The position numbers and the translations under genes are program-made. The notes under the pieces are model-generated. The model did not search any database. It worked only from the letters and a program-made list of their open reading frames with translations, and was not told the DNA's origin. This document shows, piece by piece, positions 32,286-41,574 of a stretch of 64,000 bases of DNA. This DNA comes from Thermohalobaculum sp050330995 (lineage in GTDB: Bacteria; Pseudomonadota; Alphaproteobacteria; Rhodobacterales; Rhodobacteraceae), in the NCBI GenBank assembly GCA_050330995.1, contig JBHJHI010000004.1, positions 1 to 64,000 of the forward strand, given 5' to 3'. Position 1 is the first letter of the stretch, and every line of letters starts with the position of its first letter.

Positions 32286-33320
32286 ATGACCGCCGCGCTC
32301 GTCCTCCGCCCCGCCGTGCCGGCCGATGCCGGGGCGATCGCGGCGGTGCATTCGGCCTCCTGGCGCGACACTTACGCCGGCTTCGTCCCCGGCGGACTGC
32401 CCGACACGCTGGAGGCCGGGCACCGCGCTCTCTGGGATCGGGCGCTCGTCCCGGACGGGCGGCTGCGTCTCGTGCTCGTGGCGACGCGCGCGGGCGAGAT
32501 CGAGGGTTTCGCCGCCACGCACCCCGATCCCGACGATCCGGGCACCGACCACCTCGCCGCGCTGCACGTCCGCCCCGACCGCCGCTCGGCCGGCATCGGC
32601 GCCTGTCTGATGCGCGAACTCGCCGACCGGCTGTTCGCCCTCGGCCGGCGCCGGCTCTGGTGCTTCGTGCTGGCCGGGAACGACGCCGCGCGCCGCTGCT
32701 ACGCCCGCCTCGGCGCGGTCGAGGGCGAGAGGGCCGCCGTGCCGCTGATCGAGGGCGTCGTGGTCGAGGATCTGCGTCTCGACTTTCCGCCGCTCGACCG
32801 CCTCGGCGCACGGGCGCGCGCCGTGCTCGCCGCCCGCCGCGAGCGCCCGCTCGCGCTCGCCTCGACCGAGGCGCCGCGGGTCGAGGGCGCGCCGCACCCG
32901 GCCGGCGAGGCGGGCCGGGCGGCCGGGCGGGGCAAGCACCGCCTCGGCGAGCCGTTCGGCCTGTCGCAGTTCGGGGTCAACCGGCTCGAACTGGCGCCCG
33001 GCACCCATTCCGCGCCCGCCCACGCCCACAGCCACGAGGACGAGTTCGTGCTCGTGCTCGACGGCCGGGTCGTACTGGTCTCGGACGGCGAGGAGCGCAC
33101 GCTCGGTCCCGGCGACTGCGCGGGCTTTCCTGCCGGCACCGGCCGGGCGCATCATCTGGAGAACCGCTCCGACGCGCCCGCCGTGGTGCTGGAGATCGGC
33201 GCGCGGCTGCCCGACCGCGACGGCGTCGACTATCCCGGCCGCGACCTGCGCGTCGACCGCGTCGGGGGCCGGCGGGTGTTTCTCAGGAGCGACGGCACCG
33301 TCCTCGGCGGCGCCGACTGA
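32286..33320 (+). CDS. GNAT acetyltransferase-cupin fusion protein
   Basis: A 344-residue two-domain protein. Residues about 1-170 form a GNAT N-acetyltransferase (LVLRPAVPADAGAIAAVHSA at the start, acetyl-CoA loop VRPDRRSAGIGACLMREL, CYARLGAVEGE). A linker rich in Ala/Arg leads to a cupin from about residue 225 (RLELAPGTHSAPAHAHSHEDE with the metal histidines, then the second motif PGDCAGFPAGTGRAHH). The start at 32286 has GGAG just upstream; an in-frame ATG at 32262 is the alternative. Each half is common alone; the fusion is unusual. Substrates unknown. Confidence 0.85.
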   Translation: MTAALVLRPAVPADAGAIAAVHSASWRDTYAGFVPGGLPDTLEAGHRALWDRALVPDGRLRLVLVATRAGEIEGFAATHPDPDDPGTDHLAALHVRPDRRSAGIGACLMRELADRLFALGRRRLWCFVLAGNDAARRCYARLGAVEGERAAVPLIEGVVVEDLRLDFPPLDRLGARARAVLAARRERPLALASTEAPRVEGAPHPAGEAGRAAGRGKHRLGEPFGLSQFGVNRLELAPGTHSAPAHAHSHEDEFVLVLDGRVVLVSDGEERTLGPGDCAGFPAGTGRAHHLENRSDAPAVVLEIGARLPDRDGVDYPGRDLRVDRVGGRRVFLRSDGTVLGGAD

Positions 33321-33572
33321 CGCTGGGCTCGGGAACGAACGCGATCGCTCGGCTGTCGACGGCGGAACGGCGCCGAACCCCGCGGAGCGACGGCGTCGGC
33401 ATGCGGCCGCGCGCCCGGGGCGAGCCGCGCCGACCGGAGCGCGGCCGTTCGCGGGCCGTGAGGACGGCGCGCCCGCGCGGGCGGCGCTCCCCCGCTCGCC
33501 GCCGCCGGCGCGGTGCGAAGGCTGGCGGACGGGTCAGGGCGCGTGTAGGACCGCGCGCACCGGGAGGGCGTC

Positions 33573-34346
33573 ATGGCGGACGGGCACACGGGCGAGGACT
33601 TGGTTCTGCGCCTCTGGCGCGAGGGCGCGCGCGTGTTCGCCGAGCTGGCCGCCGCGGCGGCCCGGGCGAGCGAGGGCGGCGAGGCGGACGCCGACGCCTG
33701 GGGCCGCGCGCTCGGCATCGGCCGGGCCTGGGGCGAGTTCCTGCGCGCGCTCGCCGCCAGCGCCGAGGCGCGCGCGGCCGAACCCGGCGCGAGCCCGTTC
33801 GATCCGGCCGGCTGGCTGCGCGGCGCCGGCGAGGGCGGTATGGCCGATCTCTGGCGCTGGCTCGAAGGCCCGGAGTTTGCCGATCTGTTCGGCACCGAGC
33901 GCCGCGCGATTCGCGAGACCGCCGAATGGCTTCGCTTCGCCGCCGCGCTCGAACAGTATCGCCTGGTGATGGCGCGCGGCTGGCTCGCCGCCTTCCGCCG
34001 CTTCGCCGAAGCGCTCGCCGAGGCCGAGGACGATGGCGGGGCGCGCGCCTACGACCGGCTGTTCGCGCTCTGGCGCGAGGCGGCCGACGCCGAGATGGCG
34101 CGGCTCCAGGCCTCGGACGCCTATCTCGCCGCGCAGCGCGACCTCCTCGCCGCGCATCTGGCGCTCAGGGCCTCGCTGCGGGCCCGCGCGGAGGCGATGG
34201 CCGATTTCCTCGGCCTGCCGACGCGCGCGGAAGTCGACGACCTGACCGAGACCGTCCACGCGCTCGGGCGCGAGCTGCGCCGGCTGCGCCGCCAGATGGC
34301 CGAGACGGGCACGGCGAGCGATGGCCCTCGGGGCGGGACGCGGTGA
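33573..34346 (+). CDS. phaE: Class III polyhydroxyalkanoate synthase subunit PhaE
   Basis: A 257-residue mostly helical protein required for class III PHA synthase activity. The C-terminus PTRAEVDDLTETVHALGRE, ending in a coiled-coil-like RRLRRQMAE stretch, is the conserved PhaE tail; the body is helical and alanine-rich. It follows GGGAGG and overlaps phaC by 4 bases (GTGA). It is shorter than typical PhaE (about 350), so the assignment leans on the phaC partner. Confidence 0.8.
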   Translation: MADGHTGEDLVLRLWREGARVFAELAAAAARASEGGEADADAWGRALGIGRAWGEFLRALAASAEARAAEPGASPFDPAGWLRGAGEGGMADLWRWLEGPEFADLFGTERRAIRETAEWLRFAAALEQYRLVMARGWLAAFRRFAEALAEAEDDGGARAYDRLFALWREAADAEMARLQASDAYLAAQRDLLAAHLALRASLRARAEAMADFLGLPTRAEVDDLTETVHALGRELRRLRRQMAETGTASDGPRGGTR

Positions 34347-35443
34347 GCGGGCCGGGCGCCGGCAGCGGGCCGGGCGCCGGTAGCGCCGACGCGCTCGTGG
34401 AGGCGACGCGCCGGCTGATCCGGCTGACGGGGCGGCTCGCCGAGGCGAAGGGCCGGGACGTCGCGATCGCCGAGACCCCGGCCGACGAGGTCTGGCGCGA
34501 CGCCAAGGCCTCCCTCTGGCGCTATCGGCCCGTCGTCCTGCCCCGTCTCGGGCCGCTCGTGATCGTCCACGGGCTGATCGGGCGGCAGTCGCTGGTCGAT
34601 CTGGAGCCGCGCCTCAGCCTCGTGCGCCGCCTTCTGGAGGCGGGCGTCGACACCTACGCCGTCGACTGGGGCAACCCGACGCGGGCCGATCGCTGCCGCG
34701 ACTTCGCCGACTACGCCGATCTCTGGCTCGGCGACGCGCTCGACGCGGCGCTCTCGGTCTCGGGGGCCGCGCGCGCGGTGCTGTTCGGGATCTGCCAGGG
34801 CGGCGTGTTCGCCGCCTGCCACGCCGCGCTCCATCCGCAGCGGCTGAAGGGCCTCGCGCTCGCGATCACCCCGATCGACTTCCACGCCGATCTGCGCGCC
34901 GGCGCGCCGGGCGTGCTGAACGCCTGGGTGCGCGGGCTCCCGGTCGAGACCATCGAGGCGCTGATCGCCGATCACGGCAACTTGCCGGGCCGCTTCACCA
35001 GCGCGGTGTTCCAGGGGCTGGAGCCCGCCCGCGCGGCGGCGCGCTACACCGCCGACCTCGCCGAGATCGCGGACGACCCGGAGGCGCTCGACACCTTCCT
35101 GCGCATGGAGAAGTGGCTCGCCGACCGCCCCGACCAGCCGGGCGCGCTCGCGCGGCAGTGGCTGGTCGATCTCTATCGCGAGAACCGCCTGGTCGAGGGT
35201 CGCTTCCGCGTCGACGGGCGCAGGATCGACCTCGGCCGCATCGCCTGCCCGGTGCTCACCGTCGCCGGCGAGCACGACCACATCGTGCCGCTCCCCTGCT
35301 CGCGCGCGATCCGGCCGCACCTGCGCAACGTCGCGCACCGCGAGATCGCGGTGCCGACCGGCCATGTCGGCGTGTTCGTCTCGCGTCGCGCGCGGACGCG
35401 CGTCGCGCCGGGCGTGGTCGACTGGCTCGAAGCGATCGCCTGA
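34343..35443 (+). CDS. phaC: Class III polyhydroxyalkanoate synthase subunit PhaC
   Basis: A 366-residue alpha/beta-hydrolase-fold polymerase that joins hydroxyacyl-CoA units into storage polyester. The nucleophile is C151 in GICQGG, with D312 (GEHDH) and H341 (TGHVG), spaced as in the Chromatiaceae class III enzymes. The GTG start overlaps the phaE stop. An unusual N-terminal repeat of Gly-Pro-Gly-Ala-Gly (residues 2-13) precedes the domain. Class III length (about 355) and the phaE partner exclude the larger class I/II enzymes. Confidence 0.92.
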   Translation: MSGPGAGSGPGAGSADALVEATRRLIRLTGRLAEAKGRDVAIAETPADEVWRDAKASLWRYRPVVLPRLGPLVIVHGLIGRQSLVDLEPRLSLVRRLLEAGVDTYAVDWGNPTRADRCRDFADYADLWLGDALDAALSVSGAARAVLFGICQGGVFAACHAALHPQRLKGLALAITPIDFHADLRAGAPGVLNAWVRGLPVETIEALIADHGNLPGRFTSAVFQGLEPARAAARYTADLAEIADDPEALDTFLRMEKWLADRPDQPGALARQWLVDLYRENRLVEGRFRVDGRRIDLGRIACPVLTVAGEHDHIVPLPCSRAIRPHLRNVAHREIAVPTGHVGVFVSRRARTRVAPGVVDWLEAIA

Positions 35444-35460
35444 GGCGTCGTGACCGTGCC

Positions 35461-35490
35461 GTCCGGCTTCGGGCGGCCGGACCTTTTCTT
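35461..35490 (+). terminator. Intrinsic terminator after phaEC
   Basis: Stem GTCCGGC (35461-35467) / GCCGGAC (35476-35482) with an 8-base loop, followed by CTTTTCTT. This is the best rho-independent terminator in the window. Confidence 0.75.
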
Positions 35491-35577
35491 GACGAACTCC
35501 CGTGCCATCTTCCAAGGGTCGGTCGGTGATGTCGTCCGGTCGGCGCCCGTCCGACCCCCGAACGCAGGAGCGACGCC

Positions 35578-37326
35578 TTGACCCTTCGTGCCCCGGCGAT
35601 CCTCGCCGCAGCCCTAGTGCTGAGCCCCGCGCTCGCCGTCCCGACCGCCGGCGCGCAGGACGGACCCTTCGCCGGCGCCTATCTCGCCGCCGAGCACGCC
35701 GCGCGCGCGGGCGACGTCGACGCCGCCGCCGATTTCTACGCGAAGGCGCTCGTGGCCATGCCCGGGAACGCCGAGCTGCTCGAACGCACGGCGCTCCACC
35801 AGCTCGCCGCCGGCCGCGTCGAGGCGGCGGTGGCGAGCGCGCACCGCCTCGTCGAGATCAGCCCCGACAATCAGATCGCCTTCCTGCTGCTCGCCTCCGA
35901 GGCCTTCAAGGCCGAGGACGCGGGCCGCGTCCTCGATCTCGTCGCCGCGCGCGGCGACGCGGGCGGGCCGTTCGTCGGCCATCTGGTCGAGGCCTGGGCG
36001 CACTACGCGAGCGGCGAGGCCGACACCGCGCGCACCACCCTGGAGCGGCTGCGCGAGGACGGCACCGGCGGCACCGCGGGCGAGCTGCTGGCGAGCTACC
36101 ACCTCGGCCTGCTCGACAGCGCGGTCGGCGACCACGCCGCCGCGGCGGCGATGTTCGAGACCACCACCGAGGCCGCGGGGCGGCCGACCGACCGTCTCGT
36201 CGCGCTGCAGGCCGGCGCGCTCGCGCGGTCGGGCGACGTCGAGGGCGCGATCGCACTGATCGACGCGCGGCTCGCGCGCACGCTCGGCGACGCCGGGCTC
36301 TCGGCGCTGCGCGCCGACCTGGCCGAGGGGCAGGTTCCGTCGCCGATGGTCGCGACCGGCGCCGAGGGGGCGGCCGAGGCGCTGCACGGCATCTCGGGCT
36401 TTCTCACCTCGGGGCGCAACGGCATCATCGGCCTCGCCTACGCGCGGCTCGCCACCTACCTGAACCCTGACCTGACCGAGGCGAAGCTCCTGATCGGCGA
36501 GATGCTGGCGCGCTCGGGCCAGCCCGAACTCGCCGTCGCCGCCTACGAGGCGGTCGGGCGCGACGAGCCCGAGGCGCTGGAGGCCCGGATCGGCCGCGCC
36601 CGCGCGATCTACGAGGCCGGGCGGGTCGAGCCCGCGATCGTGGCGATGCGCGAGGCCATCGCGCGCTTTCCCCGCTCGGTCGAGGCGCAGACCGCGCTCG
36701 GCGAGATGCTGCGTCAGGAGGAGCGCTGGAGCGAGGCCGCCGTCGCCTACGACGCCGCGATCGACCTGACCGACCCGGTCGAGGGGCGCCACTGGGTGCT
36801 GTTCTACCAGCGCGGCATCGCCCACGAGCGTGCCAAGCAGTGGCCGCAGGCCGAGGCCGACTTCCTGCGCGCGCTGGAGCTGGAGCCCGAGCAGCCGCTG
36901 GTGCTGAACTACCTCGGCTATTCCTGGGTCGAGATGCGCGAGAACCTCGGCCGCGCGCAGGAGATGATCGAGCGTGCCGTCGAACAGCGTCCAGAGGACG
37001 GCTACATCGTCGACAGCCTCGGCTGGGTGCTGTTCCGCCTCGGCGACTTCGAGGAGGCGACGCGCCACCTGGAGCGCGCGGTCGAGCTGAAGCCGGTCGA
37101 CCCGGTGATCAACGACCACTACGGCGACGCGCTCTGGATGGTCGGCCGGCGCACCGAGGCGCGGTTCCAGTGGAAGCGCGCCCTGTCCTTCGAGCCCGAG
37201 CCCGAGGAGGCCGAGCGCATCCGCGCCAAGCTCTCGCGCGGCCTCGACGCGGTGCTCGCCGAGGAGGCGGCCGCGGGCGAGCCCGCGATCATCAGCGGCG
37301 AGACCGACGTCAAGAAGGGCGGCTGA
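35578..37326 (+). CDS. Secreted tetratricopeptide repeat protein
   Basis: A 582-residue protein with a signal peptide (APAILAAALVLSPALAVPTA, cleavage after TAGAQ) and TPR units along most of its length, clearest at residues about 28-90 and 300-540 (for example YNYLGYSWVE-type helix pairs and LGWVLFRLGDFEEATRHLER). The TTG start is chosen because AGGAG lies 7 bases upstream and gives the signal peptide. A TPR gene just before ispE is a recurrent arrangement in alphaproteobacteria. Probably a periplasmic assembly scaffold; partner unknown. Confidence 0.88.
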   Translation: MTLRAPAILAAALVLSPALAVPTAGAQDGPFAGAYLAAEHAARAGDVDAAADFYAKALVAMPGNAELLERTALHQLAAGRVEAAVASAHRLVEISPDNQIAFLLLASEAFKAEDAGRVLDLVAARGDAGGPFVGHLVEAWAHYASGEADTARTTLERLREDGTGGTAGELLASYHLGLLDSAVGDHAAAAAMFETTTEAAGRPTDRLVALQAGALARSGDVEGAIALIDARLARTLGDAGLSALRADLAEGQVPSPMVATGAEGAAEALHGISGFLTSGRNGIIGLAYARLATYLNPDLTEAKLLIGEMLARSGQPELAVAAYEAVGRDEPEALEARIGRARAIYEAGRVEPAIVAMREAIARFPRSVEAQTALGEMLRQEERWSEAAVAYDAAIDLTDPVEGRHWVLFYQRGIAHERAKQWPQAEADFLRALELEPEQPLVLNYLGYSWVEMRENLGRAQEMIERAVEQRPEDGYIVDSLGWVLFRLGDFEEATRHLERAVELKPVDPVINDHYGDALWMVGRRTEARFQWKRALSFEPEPEEAERIRAKLSRGLDAVLAEEAAAGEPAIISGETDVKKGG

Positions 37327-37355
37327 GGCGCCTTTCTCCGACCGCCCCGAGCGGG

Positions 37356-37374
37356 GCGCCCCCGACGGGGGCGC
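37356..37374. terminator. GC-rich stem-loop between the TPR gene and ispE
   Basis: GCGCCCCC (37356-37363) / GGGGGCGC (37367-37374) with a 3-base loop. No T-run follows, so read-through into ispE is likely. Confidence 0.35.
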
Positions 37375-37404
37375 CGTCGCCGACGCTCCCGCCAGCGAGG
37401 ACGC

Positions 37405-38304
37405 GTGACCGAGGACCCCGACGCCAACGTCGTCCCCTTCGCGCCGCGCCGGTCCGGGGCGCCCGCCCCGCGCCTCGCCCGCGCAAAGGTCAACCTGTTC
37501 CTGCACCTGCGCGGCCGGCGCGAGGACGGCTATCACCGCCTCGACAGCCTCGTGGTCTTCCCCGAGATCGGCGACGTGCTCGCGTGCGAGAACGGCCCGG
37601 GCCTCGGGCTGACGCTCGGCGGTCCCTTCGGCTTCGACCTCCCCTCGGACGGCGACAACCTCGTGCTGCGCGCCGCCGAGCGGCTGGCCGCCGCGACGGG
37701 GCAGGCGCGCCCGCGCGCGGCGCTGCATCTGGCCAAGAACCTGCCGGTGGCCTCGGGCATCGGCGGCGGCTCGACCGACGCCGCCGTCGCCCTCGATCTC
37801 CTGGCCGAGGCCTGGGGCGTGAGGGTGCCGGACGATCTCGCGCTCGCCCTCGGCGCCGACGTGCCGGTCTGCCGCCGCCAGCCGCGCCCGACGCGGATGA
37901 CGGGCATCGGCGAGACGCTGGAGGACGTGCCCGCCCTGCCGTCCGTCTGGATGGTGCTCGCCAACCCGCTCGTGCAGGTCGAGACTCGCGCTGTGTTCGC
38001 CGCGACGCCCGGGAAGCACGGCACGCCGACGCCGCCCTGGCCCGAGGGCGGCTTCGACGACGCCGCCGCGCTGGTCGACTGGCTCGGCGACACCGCCAAC
38101 GACCTCGCGCCCGGCGCCGTGCGGGTCTGCCCGAGCGTGGGCGCAGTGCTCGACACGCTCGCGGACGCGCCCTTCGCGCGGATGTCCGGCTCGGGCGCGA
38201 CCTGCTTCGCGCTCCACGCCGACGAGGCCGCGGCGCTCGACCAGGCCGACGCCCTGCGCCGCGCGCATCCCGGCTGGTGGGTGGCGGCGGCGCGCTGCGG
38301 CTGA
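37405..38304 (+). CDS. ispE: 4-diphosphocytidyl-2-C-methyl-D-erythritol kinase
   Basis: A 299-residue GHMP kinase of the non-mevalonate isoprenoid pathway. Motifs are ARAKVNLFLHLRGRREDGYH at the N-terminus with the catalytic lysine, the ATP loop LPVASGIGGGSTDAAVAL, the catalytic Asp in LGADVPVC, and the C-terminal MSGSGATCFALH. The GTG start follows GCGAGGA. Length is normal. Confidence 0.96.
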   Translation: MTEDPDANVVPFAPRRSGAPAPRLARAKVNLFLHLRGRREDGYHRLDSLVVFPEIGDVLACENGPGLGLTLGGPFGFDLPSDGDNLVLRAAERLAAATGQARPRAALHLAKNLPVASGIGGGSTDAAVALDLLAEAWGVRVPDDLALALGADVPVCRRQPRPTRMTGIGETLEDVPALPSVWMVLANPLVQVETRAVFAATPGKHGTPTPPWPEGGFDDAAALVDWLGDTANDLAPGAVRVCPSVGAVLDTLADAPFARMSGSGATCFALHADEAAALDQADALRRAHPGWWVAAARCG

Positions 38305-38425
38305 ACCGCCGGCAGGGGGCGCGGCCGGATCTCGCTCTCGCCGTGCCATCGCCGCGTCGGGCGTTCCGGCCGGACCGCGAAGCGCTCTAGGATGCCGCCA
38401 CAGAATCGGTCAGCAGGGTCTCGTC

Positions 38426-40135
38426 ATGTGGATTTCACGCCGTCCGGTCGCGCTCGCCGCGCCGATCGCGCTCGCGCTGCTCGCGCCGGCCGCCGCTCAG
38501 GTCGCCCTGCCGCCGGGGCCGGCGATCGAGACCATACCGGGGCGCTACATCGTCGAGCGCGTGCCCGGCGCCTCGGGCTTCCTGCCCGGCACCTCCGGGG
38601 TGATCGGCGGCGGGGGCGTCTCGGGGCTCTCGGTCGTCACCGTGCCGCCCGGCGAGTCGTTCGGCGCCGACCCGGTCTCCCAGCTCCTCGCCTCGCCGGG
38701 CGTCGAGGCGGTCTACCCGGACGTGACCGAGACCCTCTACGCCATGCCGAACGACCCGATGGCGGGCGAGCTGTGGATGATCGAGGCGATCCGCGCGGTC
38801 GAGGCCTGGGACGTGCGCGACGACGCCTCCGAGATCACGGTCGCGGTGATCGACAGCGGCATCTTCCTCGAGCACGAGGACCTGAAGGAGAACCTCTGGG
38901 TCAACGAGGGCGAGGTGCCGGGCAACGGGGTGGACGACGACGGCAACGGCCTCGTCGACGACGTGCACGGCTACGACTTCGGCGACGACGACGGCGATCC
39001 CAACCCGCTCGAGCGCTGCTCGGGTGTCAACGGCCGGCAGATGCAGCCCGGCGGGCACGGCACCCACGTCGCCGGCACCGTGGGCGCGGTCGGCGACAAC
39101 GCCACGGGCGTGGTCGGGGCCGCGCCGCGGGTGCGCCTCATGGCGCTCAAGGTCACGGTCGGCTCGGTCGAGAACTGCAGCGCGGCGAGCATCGGCGCGC
39201 GCTTCCTGGCGCTCGCCTACGCGATCGAGAACGGCGCGGACATCGTGAACATGAGCCTCGGCGGCCCGGTGCGCATCCCGCTCGACCGCCAGCTCCTGGA
39301 GGCGGCCGCGGAGCGCAACGTGCTCGTGGTGGTCGCCGCCGGCAACTCCGGGCTCGATCTCGACCGCGAGGCCCCCTATGCGATGCTCCACGTCCAGGGC
39401 GGCGAGCTGCGCCGCTACGCCTTCGGCCCGGAGTTCCCCGCCGCCTGGAACACCGACACCATGCTCGCGGTGGCCGCCTCGCGGCCGGTGAACGGGCAGG
39501 GCGAGTTCATCGACCAGTGGGTGCCGGGCCTGATCTGGAACGCCAGGGTCGACGACGTCGCCTACGACGACCGGGGCGTCCCGGCCCCGCGCGACGGCGC
39601 CCGCGCCGTGCCGCTCAACGAGGGCGAGGTGGGCATGGGCTCCAGCTTCGGTCGGCAGAAGGCCCATCTCGGCGCGCCGGGCCAGCAGATCCTGAGCGCG
39701 GCACCGGGGCTCTCGGGAGGGCGGTTCACCTCCGAGTACGCGATCACGCAGGGCACCTCGATGGCCTCGCCCGCGGTCGCGGGCGCCGCGGCGGTGCTGT
39801 GGGCGGCCTTTCCCGAGCAGAACGCGGCCTGGGTCAAGCGCCGCCTGATCGAGACGGCGCGGCGCGATCCCTCCTTCGCGGACCGGGTCGCGAGCGGGGG
39901 GCACCTCGATCTCTACGCCGCGCTCTGCGGGGCGGGGGCGCCGCGCAAGCTCGAGCGCTGCGCGGACGAGGCGCAGGCGCGCACCAATACCTCCGTTCCG
40001 ACCCCCACGACGTCGGCCCCGGCCGAAGACCGGGGGGCGAGCGCCCCGTCCGGCAACTCGTCCAGCGTCCCCTCCGGCGCTCCGACGAGCGACCCTCTCG
40101 GCTCGCGCAACCTCAACGAGGTGATCGAATGGTGA
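38426..40135 (+). CDS. Secreted subtilisin-like serine protease (S8 family)
   Basis: A 569-residue secreted protease. A signal peptide (residues 1-24, ending PAAAQ) is followed by a propeptide-like region (GRYIVERVPGASG, later GVEAVYPDVTETL). The catalytic triad is complete: D143 (VIDSGI), H211 (GGHGTHVAG) and S445 (GTSMASPAVAG). An acidic DDDGNGLVDDV stretch near 170-190 probably binds calcium. The C-terminus, after residue about 500, is a Ser/Thr/Pro-rich tail that could be a cell-wall or outer-membrane spacer. It overlaps the next gene by 7 bases. Confidence 0.93.
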   Translation: MWISRRPVALAAPIALALLAPAAAQVALPPGPAIETIPGRYIVERVPGASGFLPGTSGVIGGGGVSGLSVVTVPPGESFGADPVSQLLASPGVEAVYPDVTETLYAMPNDPMAGELWMIEAIRAVEAWDVRDDASEITVAVIDSGIFLEHEDLKENLWVNEGEVPGNGVDDDGNGLVDDVHGYDFGDDDGDPNPLERCSGVNGRQMQPGGHGTHVAGTVGAVGDNATGVVGAAPRVRLMALKVTVGSVENCSAASIGARFLALAYAIENGADIVNMSLGGPVRIPLDRQLLEAAAERNVLVVVAAGNSGLDLDREAPYAMLHVQGGELRRYAFGPEFPAAWNTDTMLAVAASRPVNGQGEFIDQWVPGLIWNARVDDVAYDDRGVPAPRDGARAVPLNEGEVGMGSSFGRQKAHLGAPGQQILSAAPGLSGGRFTSEYAITQGTSMASPAVAGAAAVLWAAFPEQNAAWVKRRLIETARRDPSFADRVASGGHLDLYAALCGAGAPRKLERCADEAQARTNTSVPTPTTSAPAEDRGASAPSGNSSSVPSGAPTSDPLGSRNLNEVIEW

Positions 40136-40710
40136 TCCGGACGCTTCCGCTCGCGGTGCTGCTGCTCGCCGTCGGCGCCGCCGCCATGGCCCAGGACGGG
40201 CCGGAGACCGCCGAGCCGCCGCAGGCCGCCCCGCGCCTGCCCGCGCCGGAGCACCGCTTCATCGTCCGGCTCGACGACGAGGCCACGCCCGAGAGCCTGG
40301 GGCGCGCCTGGGCGCTGCTCGACCCCTCGATCCAGCGCGCGAGCGGCGAGGCGGGCTTTCTCGTCGTGCGCTTCGACGGCGGGCTCGCGGCCGAGGAGTT
40401 GCTCGCGCTGATCGAGGCGACCCGCGGCGTCGCCTCCGCCACGCCGGACCAGCAGGAGACGCTGCAGGTGCCGGCGCCGGAGATCGATCTCGCCCCGAGC
40501 CCGCCCGAGAAGCCCGACGCCGAGGCGGCGTCGGAAGGGGACGAAGGGACCGCGCCGACGGAAGACGAGGCCGCGTCGCGAGGGACGGGCGAGACGGCGC
40601 CGGACGGGCCCGCCGACGTCGAGAGCGCACCGGCCCCGGAGAGTGCCGGCGGGGCCACGACGCAGGCCGAGCCCGAAGGGGCGGACGAGGCGACGACGAG
40701 CGGACAGTAA
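40129..40710 (+). CDS. Secreted protein with an I9 propeptide-like domain, candidate inhibitor or chaperone of the adjacent protease
   Basis: A 193-residue protein with a signal peptide (VIRTLPLAVLLLAVGAAAMAQ). Residues about 43-113 (HRFIVRLDDEATPESLG, GFLVVRFDGGL, ATRGVASATPDQQ) follow the strand-helix-strand pattern of subtilisin propeptides/inhibitor I9, with the short C-terminal arm that would enter the protease cleft. The last 75 residues are acidic and Pro/Thr-rich, likely disordered. Its ATG lies inside the last codons of the protease gene, implying coupled synthesis. The inhibitor role is an inference. Confidence 0.65.
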   Translation: MVIRTLPLAVLLLAVGAAAMAQDGPETAEPPQAAPRLPAPEHRFIVRLDDEATPESLGRAWALLDPSIQRASGEAGFLVVRFDGGLAAEELLALIEATRGVASATPDQQETLQVPAPEIDLAPSPPEKPDAEAASEGDEGTAPTEDEAASRGTGETAPDGPADVESAPAPESAGGATTQAEPEGADEATTSGQ

Positions 40711-40821
40711 GGCGGTCACGGCTCGGCCGGATACCGGGTTCGCCGATCGGGAGGGACGTTCGCGGCCTTCTTCTCGGGGCCGGATCGTGCGTTCGCGCGG
40801 GACACGGCCTAGATCACGGCC

Positions 40822-41574
40822 ATGGACGTCCCGACCCTTCGCCTCGACCGCGCCCTGGTCGCCCGTGGCCTCGCCGACAGCCGGGCGCGGGCGGCTCGGC
40901 TGATCGAGGCCGGGCGGGTGCGCGTGGAGGGCCGCCGCGCGCGCCGCGCCGCCGAGCCGGTCGGTGCGGGGGCCGCGCTCTCGCTCGACCCGGCCGAGGG
41001 TGCGGACGAGGCCGCCTGGGTCTCGCGCGGGGCGCTGAAGCTCCTGCACGCGCTCGACGTCTTCGCCCTCGCGCCGCACGGCACGGCGCTCGACCTCGGC
41101 GCCTCGACCGGAGGATTCACCGAAGCGCTGCTGGCGCGCGGCGCGGCGCATGTCCACGCCGTCGATGTCGGCCATGGCCAACTGGCGGCGCGGCTCGCGG
41201 CCGACCCGCGCGTCACGGCCTACGAGGGGCTGAACGCCCGCGCCCTCGAACCCGGCATGGTGCCGCCCCCCGACTGGATCGTCGCCGATCTCTCCTTCGT
41301 CTCGCTCTCGAAGGCGCTCGGCCCCGCGCTCGCGCTCGCCCGCCCCGGCGCGACCCTGGTCGCCCTCGTCAAGCCGCAGTTCGAGGTCGGGCGCGCCGGT
41401 GTCGGCAAGGGGGGGATCGTGCGCGATCCCGCCCTGCGCGAGGCGGCGGTCGAGCGCGTCGCGGCCTGGCTCGACACCGAGGGCTGGCCGGCGCTCGGCC
41501 GGTGCGAGAGCCCGATCGCGGGCGGTGACGGCAACGTCGAGTACCTGATCGCCGCGCGGAAGGGCGGGCCGTGA
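40822..41574 (+). CDS. tlyA: TlyA-type rRNA 2'-O-methyltransferase (S4 domain plus FtsJ domain)
   Basis: A 250-residue RNA methyltransferase. The N-terminal S4 RNA-binding domain (LRLDRALVARGLADSRARA, IEAGRVRVEGR) is followed by a Rossmann methyltransferase with SAM motif ALDLGASTGGFTEALL, VDVGHGQLAARL and the later VKPQFEVGR. This is the usual TlyA layout. It overlaps the next methyltransferase gene by 4 bases (GTGA). Members called hemolysin in older annotations are rRNA cytidine 2'-O-methyltransferases. Confidence 0.9.
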   Translation: MDVPTLRLDRALVARGLADSRARAARLIEAGRVRVEGRRARRAAEPVGAGAALSLDPAEGADEAAWVSRGALKLLHALDVFALAPHGTALDLGASTGGFTEALLARGAAHVHAVDVGHGQLAARLAADPRVTAYEGLNARALEPGMVPPPDWIVADLSFVSLSKALGPALALARPGATLVALVKPQFEVGRAGVGKGGIVRDPALREAAVERVAAWLDTEGWPALGRCESPIAGGDGNVEYLIAARKGGP

